In this document: piece by piece, positions 16,581-25,822 of the stretch
Layout of the letters: each line of letters opens with the position of its first letter
How positions within the stretch are numbered: position 1 is the first letter of the stretch
NCBI GenBank assembly: GCA_946414095.1
Contig: CAMKNB010000008.1
Coordinates: 1 to 48,259 of the forward strand
Direction: 5' to 3'
DNA from: an uncultured Mycoplasmatota bacterium
Lineage (GTDB): Bacteria > Bacillota_I > Bacilli_A > RF39 > UBA660
DNA length: 48,259 nucleotides
The notes under the pieces: generated by a model
The model's database searches: none
Told to the model about the DNA's origin: nothing
Seen by the model: the letters and a program-made list of their open reading frames with translations, nothing else
Position numbers and translations under genes: made by a program

Positions 16581-17003
16581 ATGAATTATAAATATTCAAA
16601 GTTATATTTAAGACCATTAGGAAGTAGTGGTGCATATAGTGAATTTCCTTATGAAATAGATGGAAGAAATGGTATGCCAGAACATGATGTATCTCAAAAT
16701 GACGTAGATTTAGATGCTTATACAAACACAAAAGGAAGAACAATAAGAAATAGAGTAAGACATGATGTTACAAGTTTAGACTTTAATGTTCCAACAATGA
16801 CAGGAAGTGAATTACATAATTTTTTTGAATATACAAAAGACCAATGGTTTGATTGTTATTACTTTGATGAAAGTTCTTGGAGTTTTGTAAGTAAAAAAAT
16901 GTATAGAAGTGGAACTGTTAAATATCATAGATATTACATAGATGACAATGATCCAACTAAAAATCAATACACACAAATACAATTTAGTTTTATAGAAGAA
17001 TAG
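16581..17003 (+). CDS. Distal tail-region protein, DUF6711-like
   Basis: 140 residues directly after the tape measure gene, RBS ATAGGAGGTTAATTG. Beta-rich, with a notable VRHDVTSLDFNVPTMTGSE segment and aromatic WFDCYYFDESSW. From memory this resembles the small DUF6711 family found in Bacillota siphoviruses between tape measure and Tal. It probably helps join tube to tail tip in place of, or together with, a Dit domain. Precise role unknown. Confidence 0.7.
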   Translation: MNYKYSKLYLRPLGSSGAYSEFPYEIDGRNGMPEHDVSQNDVDLDAYTNTKGRTIRNRVRHDVTSLDFNVPTMTGSELHNFFEYTKDQWFDCYYFDESSWSFVSKKMYRSGTVKYHRYYIDDNDPTKNQYTQIQFSFIEE

Positions 17004-17018
17004 GAGGTATTATTAAAT

Positions 17019-20000
17019 ATGGCATATACAAATTTTCAACATTGTACTGCAAACGAATATAAAAACATAATATATAATCAAGAAACAAACAACAAAATCA
17101 AAATATTATTTAATAATGTAGAACTTGAAGATGCAGACGAATATTGTGAATCATTTGAAGTTGTGAGTAGAGTAATACCTAATGGAAGTAAAATATTTAT
17201 GTTAGAAAATCTTGTATCGCAAGAAGCAACATTAGTTTTGCATAATATAGATACAAGTATAATACAAGATCAAGTATCAATTTCGATAGGAACACTTGTA
17301 AGTGAAAATACTTATGAGTATGTTCCTATTGGAATATACAATTTACAAGAAATACCAACTACTGATAATGGTAAAACAACAATTAAATTAAGAGATAATA
17401 GTGTTAAATTAGATTTTAATTACAATGCTAAACCATTAATAGATGAACATGGTGGTACTGCAACAAAACTTCAAATATTACAAGATATATGTAGTCAAGC
17501 AAATATTACTTGTAATGTAGCATCTTTTATTGGAAGTAGTGATTTAATAGGAATCTATGACAATACAATAACAGGTAGGCAATATGTATCCTATTTAGCT
17601 GGAAGTGCTGGTGCAATACCAATTATTACAAGAAGTGGTGCATTAGACTTTAAATATTTAAACAACTTATCAATTATACAAATACCAATAGAAATAGTAG
17701 AACAATATAGTAATGCAGAAAACTTTAAAATATCAAGAGTAGTATATGAAGATGCGATAAGAAAATATGAAAGTGGTAATGAAACATACGATACATTGTT
17801 TTTAGATAGTGCAAACCCTTATATATCTAGTCAAGAACAAGTTGCTAGTATTTATAATATTGTAAATAATTTCGAAATCAATTCATTTACAACAGGAAGA
17901 ATATTAGGAAACCCTGCAATAGATAGTTACGATCTAATACAAATAACTGATTATGATGGAACAATATTTAAAACATTTGCAAACAATACATTAAGATATA
18001 ATGGAAAAATGATAAATACATTTGCAAGCGAAATAAGTTTTGAAAGAAAAAAAGAAAATGTAAGTTTAAAAAGTGGTGCAACATTTAAAAAATGGGCTAA
18101 AACTGAAATAGACAATGCAAATGCACAAATTACAATACAAGCAGGTCAAATTGAAGAAATAGAGCAAGAACTATCATCACCAACATCAATAAAAGAGAAT
18201 AAATACTTTGACCTAGAAGATGCACTAGATAGCCCATTAATAGACTTTTCTATGGAAGGACAAACTGAACAAGATAGTACAACAGGAAAGAATTTGTTAA
18301 GAAATGATTTAACTTCACAAACGATAAATGGTTTAACAATAACAATTAATGATGATAAAACAATTAAAATAAATGGAACTGCAAGTGCTAATACTTGGCT
18401 AACTATTAATGGTAGTTTAAACTTTGAAAGTGGTAAAACTTATATATTAAGTGGTTGTCCTCAAAACGGAAGTTTAGCAACATATTATATGTATGTAAAT
18501 GGACAAAGTATGCAAGATGTTGGTAGTGGTGTTTCAAAAACATTTAGTGAAAATATAACAACTGACATATTAATAAAAATAAGCAAAAATGCAGTTTTAA
18601 GTAATTTGATATTTAAGCCAATGTTAAGATTATCAAATACAACTGGTGAATACGAGCCATATACAAATGGAGCAAGTCCAAACCCTGACTATCCACAACC
18701 TATTCACAATGTAAGTGGAGATAATACAATAGAGATATGTGGGAAAAATTTATTTAATAAAAATAATACTAATATAGTTTATAATGCAAGACTTTATGCA
18801 AATGGTAATTATGGAACTGATGCAGACGCAAATGGATATTATGTAAGTGATTATATTAGAGTAAAATCAAACGAAAATATTGCTTTTAGTGAAACTATGA
18901 ATTATCCAAAAGCAGTATGTTTATATGATAAAAATAAGACACATATTATTAGATATCAAGGTTCTGGTTTAACAACGATTAATACAGGGAATGCTTATTA
19001 TATAAGATTTGGCGGTAAAACATCTTCAATAGATAATATGCAAGTAGAATATGGCACAACAAGTAGTGAATACGAAGCCTATACAGGACAAAGCCAATTA
19101 ATTAGTTTAGGTGTAGAAAATCAAATAATAAGTTTAAATAAAACTGGTAATTCTATATATTTTAATGGGGCTACTACACAAGAAAATTATCAATTTAAAG
19201 CAGGAAAATACACAATAAGTTATGAAAATACAAATACTGTTTCAGTATATATTAGAACTGCAACAACAAGTGGGACAAGTTTAGGAACAAGGAAAACAAT
19301 AACATTTTCATCAAATGAAGATTTTAATATATGGTTTTATAGAAGTGGAATAACAATTGAAGAATTTAGTAATGTAAAAATGACAACAGGAGACCATATA
19401 CAATACATAAGTGATAACCCAATAGAACTAAACAAAATAAGCACATATCAAGATTACATATACAAAGAAAATAATATATGGTATTTACATAAAGAGATAG
19501 GGAAAGTTGTGCTAGATGGAACAGAGATTTGGTCAAACGCTGTAAATCAAGTAGGAACAAGCAACTTTTACAGATTTAGTTGTAGTGATTTTCAAGATAC
19601 AACTAAATATATGGCTAATACACTATATATTAGTGATAATTTTACTTATGCAACTAATACTTTACAAGAAAAAAATGTTATTGGAAACACTGCAACTGCT
19701 GATTTGAATAGATTATATATAACAATAGATACAACATTAGTAGGTGGAACGACAACAAGTGATTTTAAGACTTGGTTATCAACACATAACACAATAGTCA
19801 ATTATGTACTAGATACACCTACTGATACTGAAATAACTGATACTACTTTATTAGAGCAACTTAATAGATTAATGACACTACCTTTATACAAGAATATGAC
19901 ACATATCACTTTAACACCTAACGATTTACAACCTACTATGAAGATAGAATATTATAGAGATACTTCATTAAATAATACTTTTGTACCTAAAACTGAAATG

Positions 20001-20483
20001 AATAAATATTACACTAAAACTGAAACAATTGCACAAATACAAATAGGTAATAGTAGTATTCAACAAAATGTAGCAGAGATACAAACAACATTAGATAGTA
20101 CAGGCAATGCTATTAATACAATATCAAATCAAGTACAAACATTACAAAGTTCTACAAGTTTACAAATAAGTGCTATAAATACACAATTAGAAAATGGTGT
20201 TGAGAAATTAACTAATTCACTTGTTAAGATAGATGCAAATGGTATTAATACTTCAAAACAAGGTGAAACATTTAACACACAAATCACTAACAAAACATTT
20301 GAAGTAAGAGATGGTAATAAAGAGTTAGCATTTATAGGTTATAACAATGAAGAAAAAAGAACAATAGCAAGAATGGATGACCTAGAAAGTAAAAGAGCAA
20401 TAATAGGTGTACATAGAACCGAAGTCATAACAAGACAAGGAAGAAAAAGAACGGCAGGATTTTATGTTGGAGGTGATAACTAA
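17019..20483 (+). CDS. Tail tip / receptor-binding protein (Tal-like) with glycan-binding modules
   Basis: 1154 residues with TAGGAGGTATTATTAA upstream. Residues 1-370 are the conserved hub part of Tal/prophage-endopeptidase-type tail proteins (QEATLVLHNID, VPIGIYNLQEIPTT, IPIITRSGALDFKYL). Residues about 420-960 contain repeated carbohydrate-binding-like beta modules, each introduced by a phrase such as GKNLLRNDLTSQ or GKNLFNKNNTN with an adjacent YTNGASPNPDYPQPIHNVSG. The C-terminal 200 residues are a coiled coil (NSSIQQNVAEIQTTLDS). No peptidase motif was seen, so adsorption and not wall cutting is the likelier job. Confidence 0.82.
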   Translation: MAYTNFQHCTANEYKNIIYNQETNNKIKILFNNVELEDADEYCESFEVVSRVIPNGSKIFMLENLVSQEATLVLHNIDTSIIQDQVSISIGTLVSENTYEYVPIGIYNLQEIPTTDNGKTTIKLRDNSVKLDFNYNAKPLIDEHGGTATKLQILQDICSQANITCNVASFIGSSDLIGIYDNTITGRQYVSYLAGSAGAIPIITRSGALDFKYLNNLSIIQIPIEIVEQYSNAENFKISRVVYEDAIRKYESGNETYDTLFLDSANPYISSQEQVASIYNIVNNFEINSFTTGRILGNPAIDSYDLIQITDYDGTIFKTFANNTLRYNGKMINTFASEISFERKKENVSLKSGATFKKWAKTEIDNANAQITIQAGQIEEIEQELSSPTSIKENKYFDLEDALDSPLIDFSMEGQTEQDSTTGKNLLRNDLTSQTINGLTITINDDKTIKINGTASANTWLTINGSLNFESGKTYILSGCPQNGSLATYYMYVNGQSMQDVGSGVSKTFSENITTDILIKISKNAVLSNLIFKPMLRLSNTTGEYEPYTNGASPNPDYPQPIHNVSGDNTIEICGKNLFNKNNTNIVYNARLYANGNYGTDADANGYYVSDYIRVKSNENIAFSETMNYPKAVCLYDKNKTHIIRYQGSGLTTINTGNAYYIRFGGKTSSIDNMQVEYGTTSSEYEAYTGQSQLISLGVENQIISLNKTGNSIYFNGATTQENYQFKAGKYTISYENTNTVSVYIRTATTSGTSLGTRKTITFSSNEDFNIWFYRSGITIEEFSNVKMTTGDHIQYISDNPIELNKISTYQDYIYKENNIWYLHKEIGKVVLDGTEIWSNAVNQVGTSNFYRFSCSDFQDTTKYMANTLYISDNFTYATNTLQEKNVIGNTATADLNRLYITIDTTLVGGTTTSDFKTWLSTHNTIVNYVLDTPTDTEITDTTLLEQLNRLMTLPLYKNMTHITLTPNDLQPTMKIEYYRDTSLNNTFVPKTEMNKYYTKTETIAQIQIGNSSIQQNVAEIQTTLDSTGNAINTISNQVQTLQSSTSLQISAINTQLENGVEKLTNSLVKIDANGINTSKQGETFNTQITNKTFEVRDGNKELAFIGYNNEEKRTIARMDDLESKRAIIGVHRTEVITRQGRKRTAGFYVGGDN

Positions 20484-22261
20484 TGGCATATATAACAACA
20501 AGAATAAATGGAACTACAAGTGCAAATAATTATGGTTATTATGCAAATGTAATAGTAAATGATGCAATAAACTCTAACAATACATTTACAGTAGATGTAA
20601 ATACTTATTTAGTAAATAATGGAACTCGTACAAATAGTAGTGGTTGGGATGTAAATACAAGAATAGATGGTGTTGATAGCGAAACATTAACAAATCAAAC
20701 AGTAAATACAACTGGGGTTGCAAAAACTGGTGGAGAAATATTAATACATTCTAAAACATTCTTTGTACCAGTATCTTATGGAACTATGTTTGTTGCAGGA
20801 TACTTAACGAAATCAAGTTATACATCTTACGACCCTGGTGCTTGTTATTTTAGTGCAGTAATATCTTTACCAAGAGTACAATCAACTTGGGCATCATCTT
20901 TACTAAATATACCAAATATAGAAAATGCTTTTACATTACCTATAAATAAATATGTCAGTAGTTATTACAATGTAGTAGAAGTAAGAAACTCTAACAATAC
21001 ACAATTAATAAAAACGATAAATGATGCAGTAAATGGAACAAGTATAACTTTTACATCTAGCGAATTAAACTCAATATATGCAATTGACAACAATACAAAT
21101 CAATTGCCTTTGGTTTTCTATTTAGATTTAAAAACATTTACTGATAGTTCAAAGACAACACAAATAGGAACAACACAAAGATTAAAGTGTGAGGCTTACA
21201 TAGTAAATGGTGAGCCAACAATTAATAGTTATACAATACAAGAAACAAATCAAGCAGTAATAGATGTACTAGGTGATAATCCTGACACAGTTTTACCAAA
21301 TTTTAGTGAATTACTTTATACAATAGATGTATCTACAAAAAATGGTGCAACTGTTAAGAGTGTTAAAGTAAACAATGAAAGTGCAGAACTAGATGGTAAT
21401 GTTTATAAGATAACAGTAGTACCAATTAGTGAATTTAGTGGAATAACTGTGACTGATAGTAGAAATTTAGTTGCAGATGAAGATGTATATTTATATACTT
21501 GCCCTTATGTATTACCTAAAATTAATACAGGATGGACTGTTGAAAGAGTAAGCCCTATATCTAGTGATTTAGTATTAAATGCTACAATAGATGCTTACAA
21601 CGATTATATAAATCAAGAACATATAAATAGTGTCACAATACAATATTCATTAGATAATGAAAACTGGACTACAATACCAAGTTCAAGTTATACATATAGT
21701 GATTATTTAATAACAATAAACGATTTAACTTTAAGTAATTTAATACCTTATAACCAAGAAGGAAGATTTTATTTAAGAGCAGTAGATTTATTTACCGAAA
21801 GTAATGATAGTTTTAGAGTATCAAAAGGAATAGAAACTTATTCTTGGGGAGAAAATGACTTACAAGTAAATGGTGAAATATACATAGCCGATGAAGAGGG
21901 AGAAAACGAGCATCCAATAAGAGAATATATAATAGAAGAAAGTGGAAATGGATATATAAAATTTGCAAATGGTACAATGATATGTTATGGAATACAACAA
22001 CCTACAACAAGTGTAAGTTCTTCTTATGGAAGTTTATATGCTTCTGGTTTAATAACAGGAAGTAATTTTGCAAAAGAATTTACAACAATTAATTCAGTAG
22101 TATTAACACCATTAAGAGGTGGTACATTTTGGTTAGGAACAGCAGAAACAGGAACAACAGTATCAAAAGTTAAAATACCAAACTATTATATATTGTCAGG
22201 CTCAACATTAGGTAGTCAAACTTTTACAATAGGCTATACTGCGATAGGTACTTGGAAATGA
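20483..22261 (+). CDS. Tail fibre / baseplate protein, DUF859-like
   Basis: 592 residues; ATG overlaps the last base of the preceding stop. Residues 1-150 form a beta domain with YGYYANVIVNDAINSNN, NSSGWDVNTRIDG and a SLPRV boundary, which I recognise as the DUF859 pattern of siphovirus structural proteins. Later segments are Ig-like (about 245-420) and end in a fibre head with a repeated Gly/Thr composition (GTFWLGTAETGTTVSKVKIP). Probably a host-binding fibre attached to the Tal hub. The stop TGA overlaps the ATG of the next small gene (ATGA). Confidence 0.8.
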   Translation: MAYITTRINGTTSANNYGYYANVIVNDAINSNNTFTVDVNTYLVNNGTRTNSSGWDVNTRIDGVDSETLTNQTVNTTGVAKTGGEILIHSKTFFVPVSYGTMFVAGYLTKSSYTSYDPGACYFSAVISLPRVQSTWASSLLNIPNIENAFTLPINKYVSSYYNVVEVRNSNNTQLIKTINDAVNGTSITFTSSELNSIYAIDNNTNQLPLVFYLDLKTFTDSSKTTQIGTTQRLKCEAYIVNGEPTINSYTIQETNQAVIDVLGDNPDTVLPNFSELLYTIDVSTKNGATVKSVKVNNESAELDGNVYKITVVPISEFSGITVTDSRNLVADEDVYLYTCPYVLPKINTGWTVERVSPISSDLVLNATIDAYNDYINQEHINSVTIQYSLDNENWTTIPSSSYTYSDYLITINDLTLSNLIPYNQEGRFYLRAVDLFTESNDSFRVSKGIETYSWGENDLQVNGEIYIADEEGENEHPIREYIIEESGNGYIKFANGTMICYGIQQPTTSVSSSYGSLYASGLITGSNFAKEFTTINSVVLTPLRGGTFWLGTAETGTTVSKVKIPNYYILSGSTLGSQTFTIGYTAIGTWK

Positions 22262-22425
22262 TAGATTTATTAATAATAGAACGAAAAATAGTAGGTCATA
22301 AAAAGGCAATAGAAGATAGTAAAGGGAAACATTGCTTTAAATTAAAAATAAAATTGTGGTGGTATGAAAAAAAATATAAAAAAATAAAAAATAAGCTAGA
22401 AGATACAAGATTTTACAAAAAATAG
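22258..22425 (+). CDS. Small basic protein coupled to fibre gene
   Basis: 55 residues, ATG sharing ATGA with the fibre stop. Lys-rich (IERKIVGHKKAIEDSKG, KLKIKLWWYEKKYKKIKNK), one Trp pair, no hydrophobic segment long enough to be a membrane span. Coupled translation and position before the holin make it a likely real gene of the lysis region. Not recognised. Confidence 0.6.
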   Translation: MIDLLIIERKIVGHKKAIEDSKGKHCFKLKIKLWWYEKKYKKIKNKLEDTRFYKK

Positions 22426-22464
22426 AAAAAATGATATATTTAAAATATAAGGAGGAAAATTAAA

Positions 22465-22746
22465 ATGAAAGATTTTTCACAATTAATTGTAGTTGCAATA
22501 TTGGTTGAAGCTATTTGGGAAAATATCAAAATGATCTATCAAGATAAAAAGTTTTCTATATCTATGATAGGATCATTGTGTATTTCAATATTAATTTGTA
22601 TTTTAGCAAATATGAATATATTTGAAATGGTTGGTATCGAAATGAAAGTTCCAATTATATGCAACATATTTACAGGAATCATTTGTTCAAGAGGAGCAAA
22701 TCTTGTAAGTGATTTATTTACTAAAATTAAGAAAGGAGAAAAGTAA
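22465..22746 (+). CDS. Holin
   Basis: 93 residues, RBS AAGGAGGAAAATTAAA. At least two membrane segments: about 29-50 (FSISMIGSLCISILICILANM) and 56-76 (GIEMKVPIICNIFTGIICSRG), with a shorter hydrophobic N-terminus (LIVVAILVEAIWENI). Ends in a charged tail (TKIKKGEK). Size, topology and its place ahead of the endolysin fit a phage holin that opens the membrane at lysis time. Confidence 0.82.
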   Translation: MKDFSQLIVVAILVEAIWENIKMIYQDKKFSISMIGSLCISILICILANMNIFEMVGIEMKVPIICNIFTGIICSRGANLVSDLFTKIKKGEK

Positions 22747-22747
22747 T

Positions 22748-22873
22748 ATGGAAGAATTAAAACAAGAAGATTGGGAAGTACAAACAACAATGAATGAATT
22801 AGACATCGATGAAGTGTTAGAAGTTGGTGGTGATGAAGGTGAAACCACAGACAACATTACCGAACAAGAATAA
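22748..22873 (+). CDS. Small acidic protein overlapping the endolysin start
   Basis: 41 residues; ATG two bases after the holin stop, behind AAAGGAGAAAAGTAAT. Very acidic (MEELKQEDWEVQTT, LDIDEVLEVGGDEGE). It overlaps the endolysin gene by 41 bases in another frame, so its translation passes over the endolysin start. It may act through coupling, delaying or tuning endolysin synthesis, and not through its product. No homologue recalled. Confidence 0.6.
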   Translation: MEELKQEDWEVQTTMNELDIDEVLEVGGDEGETTDNITEQE

Positions 22874-23738
22874 CCCTTTTTATAACACAACTTCAAATAA
22901 TGGGTACTCTTGGTGTATCGTAGGAAAACCAACAGTGGAAGGACTTAATGTATTAGACAATTGTGTTGGTTGGTCTTGTGGTAGATTTAATGAAGTTTAT
23001 TCTACTGAAACAGGTTATAAAGGTATGAAATATCCTCAATTAAATTGTAATGCAGAAAACTTTATAGAAAGAGCAACATCTATTGGCTTATCATATCAAT
23101 ATGAGCCAATTGTTGGTGGAATAATGGTATGGGAAGGAAAAGGTAGTCTTGCAGGACACGTTGCTAGTGTAGAACAAAACAATAGTGATGGAAGTGTCTT
23201 AACAAGTGAAAGCGGATGGAAACATTTTGATTTTAGAAACTACACAAGATATAAAGGTGACGGGAATTGGGGGTTGAATAGCAACTTTAAATATTTAGGT
23301 TGTATCATAAATCCGTCAAAACCTAAACCAGAACCAACCCCACCACCAAGCCCATACCCATTTAATGGAATAGTTAAAAAAGGAAGTAAACTATATGCAG
23401 AAAATGGAAACCAATACAAAAACCCTGCTAGTGCTGATAGACCTGTAACAGTTAAAGGAGAATTAAATGGGCGTTATAAAGTTTATGGAAGTACATTTAA
23501 TCCTCATATTGTTTATGTAAATAAAGGAGATGTAATACCACAAAGCCAATATCCATTTAATGCCGTAGTAAAAAAAGGCACATTGTTCTATAACGAAAAC
23601 GGGCAAAGGTATCCAAGTTCTGCAAAGAGTAGTTTTCAAGTTCAAGTACAAGGAGAATTAAATGGAAGATACAAAGTATATGCATCTAGACTTAATCCAA
23701 ATATAGTGTATTGCGATAAAAGTTCAATAATAAGATAG
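22833..23738 (+). CDS. Endolysin: CHAP domain plus two SH3-like wall-binding repeats
   Basis: 301 residues from ATG 22833 (TTG 22824 is an in-frame alternative). CHAP enzymes are Cys/His amidases or endopeptidases that cut peptidoglycan. Here the catalytic Cys is in DNCVGWSCGR (about residue 43) and the His in GHVASVEQ (about 107), followed by a Glu/Asn-type residue after TSESGWKH. A Pro-rich hinge (KPKPEPTPPPSPYP, about 162-178) leads to two similar ~60-residue repeats, each starting YPFN(G/A)(I/V)VKKG and containing GELNGRYKVY. They should bind wall polymer. A GNRA-loop terminator overlaps the stop codon. Confidence 0.92.
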   Translation: MKVKPQTTLPNKNNPFYNTTSNNGYSWCIVGKPTVEGLNVLDNCVGWSCGRFNEVYSTETGYKGMKYPQLNCNAENFIERATSIGLSYQYEPIVGGIMVWEGKGSLAGHVASVEQNNSDGSVLTSESGWKHFDFRNYTRYKGDGNWGLNSNFKYLGCIINPSKPKPEPTPPPSPYPFNGIVKKGSKLYAENGNQYKNPASADRPVTVKGELNGRYKVYGSTFNPHIVYVNKGDVIPQSQYPFNAVVKKGTLFYNENGQRYPSSAKSSFQVQVQGELNGRYKVYASRLNPNIVYCDKSSIIR

Positions 23739-23756
23739 GGAAACCTATCTTTTTTT
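23732..23756 (+). terminator. Intrinsic terminator after lysis genes
   Basis: 8-bp stem AAGATAGG/CCTATCTT closed by a GAAA tetraloop and followed by a T-run to 23756. It ends the late (structural plus lysis) transcription unit. Confidence 0.9.
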
Positions 23757-23785
23757 ATTTTGTGTAAAATTTTATAATTTAGGTA

Positions 23786-23814
23786 TTGACTTAATACAAA
23801 ATTGGTATTAAAAT
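23786..23814 (+). promoter_or_regulatory. Early promoter, replication operon
   Basis: TTGACT (23786-23791), 17-base spacer, TAAAAT (23809-23814). Directly downstream of the late terminator and 26 bases before the AbrB-like regulator start, so it probably drives the first early operon. Confidence 0.7.
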
Positions 23815-23840
23815 GTAATTATGTTAGGAGGGATAAGAAA

Positions 23841-23996
23841 ATGGAACAACCAATATTAAGATTTCAAAAAAATGTTGATAAAACATTAAACAAAATGGTA
23901 ATACCAAAGTTTTTTGTAGAAAAACACGGAAGAAGTTTCTTTATGGAAATCTATAAAGACAAAATAGTTTTAATACCTATTAAGAAAGGAGAATAA
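23841..23996 (+). CDS. AbrB/SpoVT-like small DNA-binding protein
   Basis: 51 residues, ATG 23841 behind GTTAGGAGGGATAAGAAA; an upstream in-frame extension covers the promoter and is dropped. The pattern NKMVIPKFFVEKHG followed by FMEIYKDKIVLIPIKK matches one swapped-hairpin AbrB module (R/K-x-V-x-IPK...L...G...V.V....D.I.I.P). Such proteins dimerise and bind AT-rich DNA as regulators. First gene of the early operon, two bases before the replication initiator. Confidence 0.75.
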   Translation: MEQPILRFQKNVDKTLNKMVIPKFFVEKHGRSFFMEIYKDKIVLIPIKKGE

Positions 23997-23997
23997 T

Positions 23998-24726
23998 ATG
24001 GCACAAAAAAGAATGTTTGACAAATCTATAACAAATAGTGATAAATTTTTAGAAATGCCAATAGGTTCTCAAAATTTATATTTTCATTTATCCATGAATG
24101 CAGATGATGATGGTTTTGTAGATAATTGGAAAAGCATAATAAGAATGGTTGGTGCAAAAGAAGATGATTATAAAGTATTAATAGCTAAATCTTATATAAT
24201 ACCATTTGAAAGTGGTGTAATTGTTATAAAACATTGGAGAATAAATAATTTTTTAAGAAAGGATAGGCATAATCAAACTAAATATATTGATGAATACAAT
24301 TCTTTAATTATAAAAGATAATGAAGAATATGAGTGGTTAACCAATGGTCAACCTAGTATAGATAAGAATAGTATAGTAGAGAATAGTATAGAATATAAAA
24401 AAGAAATAGATAATAATAAATTATTATCTACAAAGAAAAAGTTTATACCACCAACATTAGAAGAAATAGAAGAATACTGCAAAGAAAGAAAAAACAATGT
24501 TGATTCAAAAGCATTTTATGATTACTTTAATGAAGGTAATTGGGTAGATAGTAAAGGAAACAAAGTTAAAAATTGGAAACAAAAAATTATTACTTGGGAA
24601 AAAAATAATACTCAATTAAAAAAGAAAACAAGAGAACAAGAATATCGAGAACAACTTGAAAGAATGAGAAAAAAAGATTTGGAGGAAGAAGAAAATGAAA
24701 AGAGAAGAAATAACAAAACTATTTAA
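23998..24726 (+). CDS. Replisome organizer (DnaD/DnaB-like)
   Basis: 242 residues. The N-terminal winged-helix part reads RMFDKSITNSDKFLEMP, QNLYFHLSMNADDDGFV and KHWRINNFLRKDRH, the recognised opening of Bacillota phage replisome organizers. These bind the phage origin and recruit helicase loader and helicase. A low-complexity linker (about 115-135) is encoded by 15-bp tandem repeats (see 24354-24398). The C-terminal part (FIPPTLEEIEEYCKERKNNV, FYDYFNEGNW) is the DnaD-like tail with conserved aromatic residues. Overlaps the next gene by 32 bases. Confidence 0.85.
   Translation: MAQKRMFDKSITNSDKFLEMPIGSQNLYFHLSMNADDDGFVDNWKSIIRMVGAKEDDYKVLIAKSYIIPFESGVIVIKHWRINNFLRKDRHNQTKYIDEYNSLIIKDNEEYEWLTNGQPSIDKNSIVENSIEYKKEIDNNKLLSTKKKFIPPTLEEIEEYCKERKNNVDSKAFYDYFNEGNWVDSKGNKVKNWKQKIITWEKNNTQLKKKTREQEYREQLERMRKKDLEEEENEKRRNNKTI
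24354..24398 (+). repeat. Three 15-bp iterons, candidate replication origin
   Basis: TAGTATAG begins at 24354, 24369 and 24384, exactly 15 bp apart, each followed by an A/G-rich filler (ATAAGAA, TAGAGAA, AATATAA). A pure A/T-rich stretch (ATAATAATAAATTATTAT) follows at about 24410. Origins embedded as iterons in the linker of the initiator gene, next to an unwinding region, are known from lambda and several Gram-positive phages. The repeat is also a 5-codon repeat in protein (NSIxx), so a protein cause is possible. Confidence 0.55.
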
Positions 24727-25198
24727 TAGAATTAAAAATCATTACAATACATTTACAACAGGAGATGAAAAAGTAGATGAGTGGCATAGATTCTTAAAAG
24801 ATTATTCAAGTGAAGATATAAATAAAAGATTAGATGAATATTTAAGCTATGAATATGAGAATGCACCTCTTTGTATGTCTTTAACAAAAGGAATAGAAAA
24901 AATTAAAAAAAATGACGAAGAAACTAAATGGACTACTTGTTGTGATATATGTAAAGAAAAAATAACTATTTATGACAATGACATGACTTACTATGAAAAA
25001 CATAGAAGAAGATGCTCTGAAATAGACTTTATAGATAGAATTGTTTTTAGATATAAAGGACAACATATAGCAAGTGTTAAGTATTATCAAATGAATGATG
25101 AAGAACTTGAAGAAAATTATCAAAGGACTTTGAAGTATTATAGAGAACATAGAGATTCAAAACCACCAATATTAAAAGAAATACCAGAAGGAGATTAA
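24695..25198 (+). CDS. Helicase loader, G39P-like N-terminus with zinc finger
   Basis: 167 residues. Residues 1-60 (EEITKLFNRIKNHYNTFTTG, DEWHRFLKDYSSEDINKRLDEYL) match the G39P-type loader/inhibitor of phage replicative helicase: helices with a conserved aromatic and W-x-x-x-L-x-D-Y. Residues about 85-113 hold a zinc site (CCDICKEKI ... HRRRC). Its job would be handing the host or phage helicase to the origin-bound organizer encoded just upstream. Overlap of 32 bases with the organizer gene implies coupled, matched synthesis. Confidence 0.72.
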   Translation: MKREEITKLFNRIKNHYNTFTTGDEKVDEWHRFLKDYSSEDINKRLDEYLSYEYENAPLCMSLTKGIEKIKKNDEETKWTTCCDICKEKITIYDNDMTYYEKHRRRCSEIDFIDRIVFRYKGQHIASVKYYQMNDEELEENYQRTLKYYREHRDSKPPILKEIPEGD

Positions 25199-25201
25199 GA
25201 T

Positions 25202-25534
25202 ATGACAAAATTAGAACAAGAACAATTTGAAAAACAAGTATATGAAAACCAAGAAAGCTTGTTAAAAATAATGGAAGAAAATATAGAATTAAAAAAACAT
25301 AAAGGCAGCTATAAACTTGGAGAAGAAGATTTAAAAAACTTGGAAAAAGTAAGAGAAATTACAATTACTGATTATAAAACCGATGAAGAAGGTTATATGA
25401 GTGGTGAAGATATGTTTTGCATTATAGATGATTTGGTAAGAGAAATTGAACATTGGGAAGAAGAATACAATGATTTAAAAAATAGAATGGAAAGTTATTA
25501 CGAATTAAAAAAAGAATGGAGGGAAGATTATTAA
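25202..25534 (+). CDS. Acidic coiled-coil protein, unknown
   Basis: 110 residues, RBS AAGGAGATTAAGAT. Two helical heptad regions (EQEQFEKQVYENQESLLKIM; DDLVREIEHWEEEYNDLKNR) flank a short beta part (TDEEGYMSGEDMFCII). Resembles the small helical proteins common in phage replication operons, but I cannot name a family. Confidence 0.7.
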   Translation: MTKLEQEQFEKQVYENQESLLKIMEENIELKKHKGSYKLGEEDLKNLEKVREITITDYKTDEEGYMSGEDMFCIIDDLVREIEHWEEEYNDLKNRMESYYELKKEWREDY

Positions 25535-25818
25535 TGTTAGAAAAAGAAATAAAGAAATATCAAAAATATTCAAAGATAAAAAGCAAAAATAAAGTTAATT
25601 GGTTTAATCGAATTAGATTTTGGAAATATTTAAGAGAAGATTATATTAATGCAACAAAAGATAATTATAAAAAGCAAGATAAAATTAACATTTTAAAAGA
25701 AGAATTATCAGCTACACAAATATCTTTAAATATTGCTTGTGAAAGAATAGAACAATTAGAATACGATTTAAAGCAAAAAGAGAAGAAAACTAGAAAAGTA
25801 AAGAAACAAATTAAATAA
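25534..25818 (+). CDS. Basic coiled-coil protein, unknown
   Basis: 94 residues from ATG 25534, which overlaps the upstream TAA (TAATG) and has GGAGGGAAG ten bases before it; an in-frame ATG at 25516 lacks a good site. Lys-rich N-terminus (EIKKYQKYSKIKSKNKVNW), then a leucine-zipper-like helix (LSATQISLNIACERIEQLEY) and a basic tail. Unrecognised. Confidence 0.65.
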   Translation: MLEKEIKKYQKYSKIKSKNKVNWFNRIRFWKYLREDYINATKDNYKKQDKINILKEELSATQISLNIACERIEQLEYDLKQKEKKTRKVKKQIK

Positions 25819-25822
25819 TATA

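Noticed and set aside
17019-22261. Diversity-generating retroelement acting on tail fibre genes
   Set aside because: No reverse transcriptase gene anywhere in the window, and no near-identical template repeat noticed by eye.
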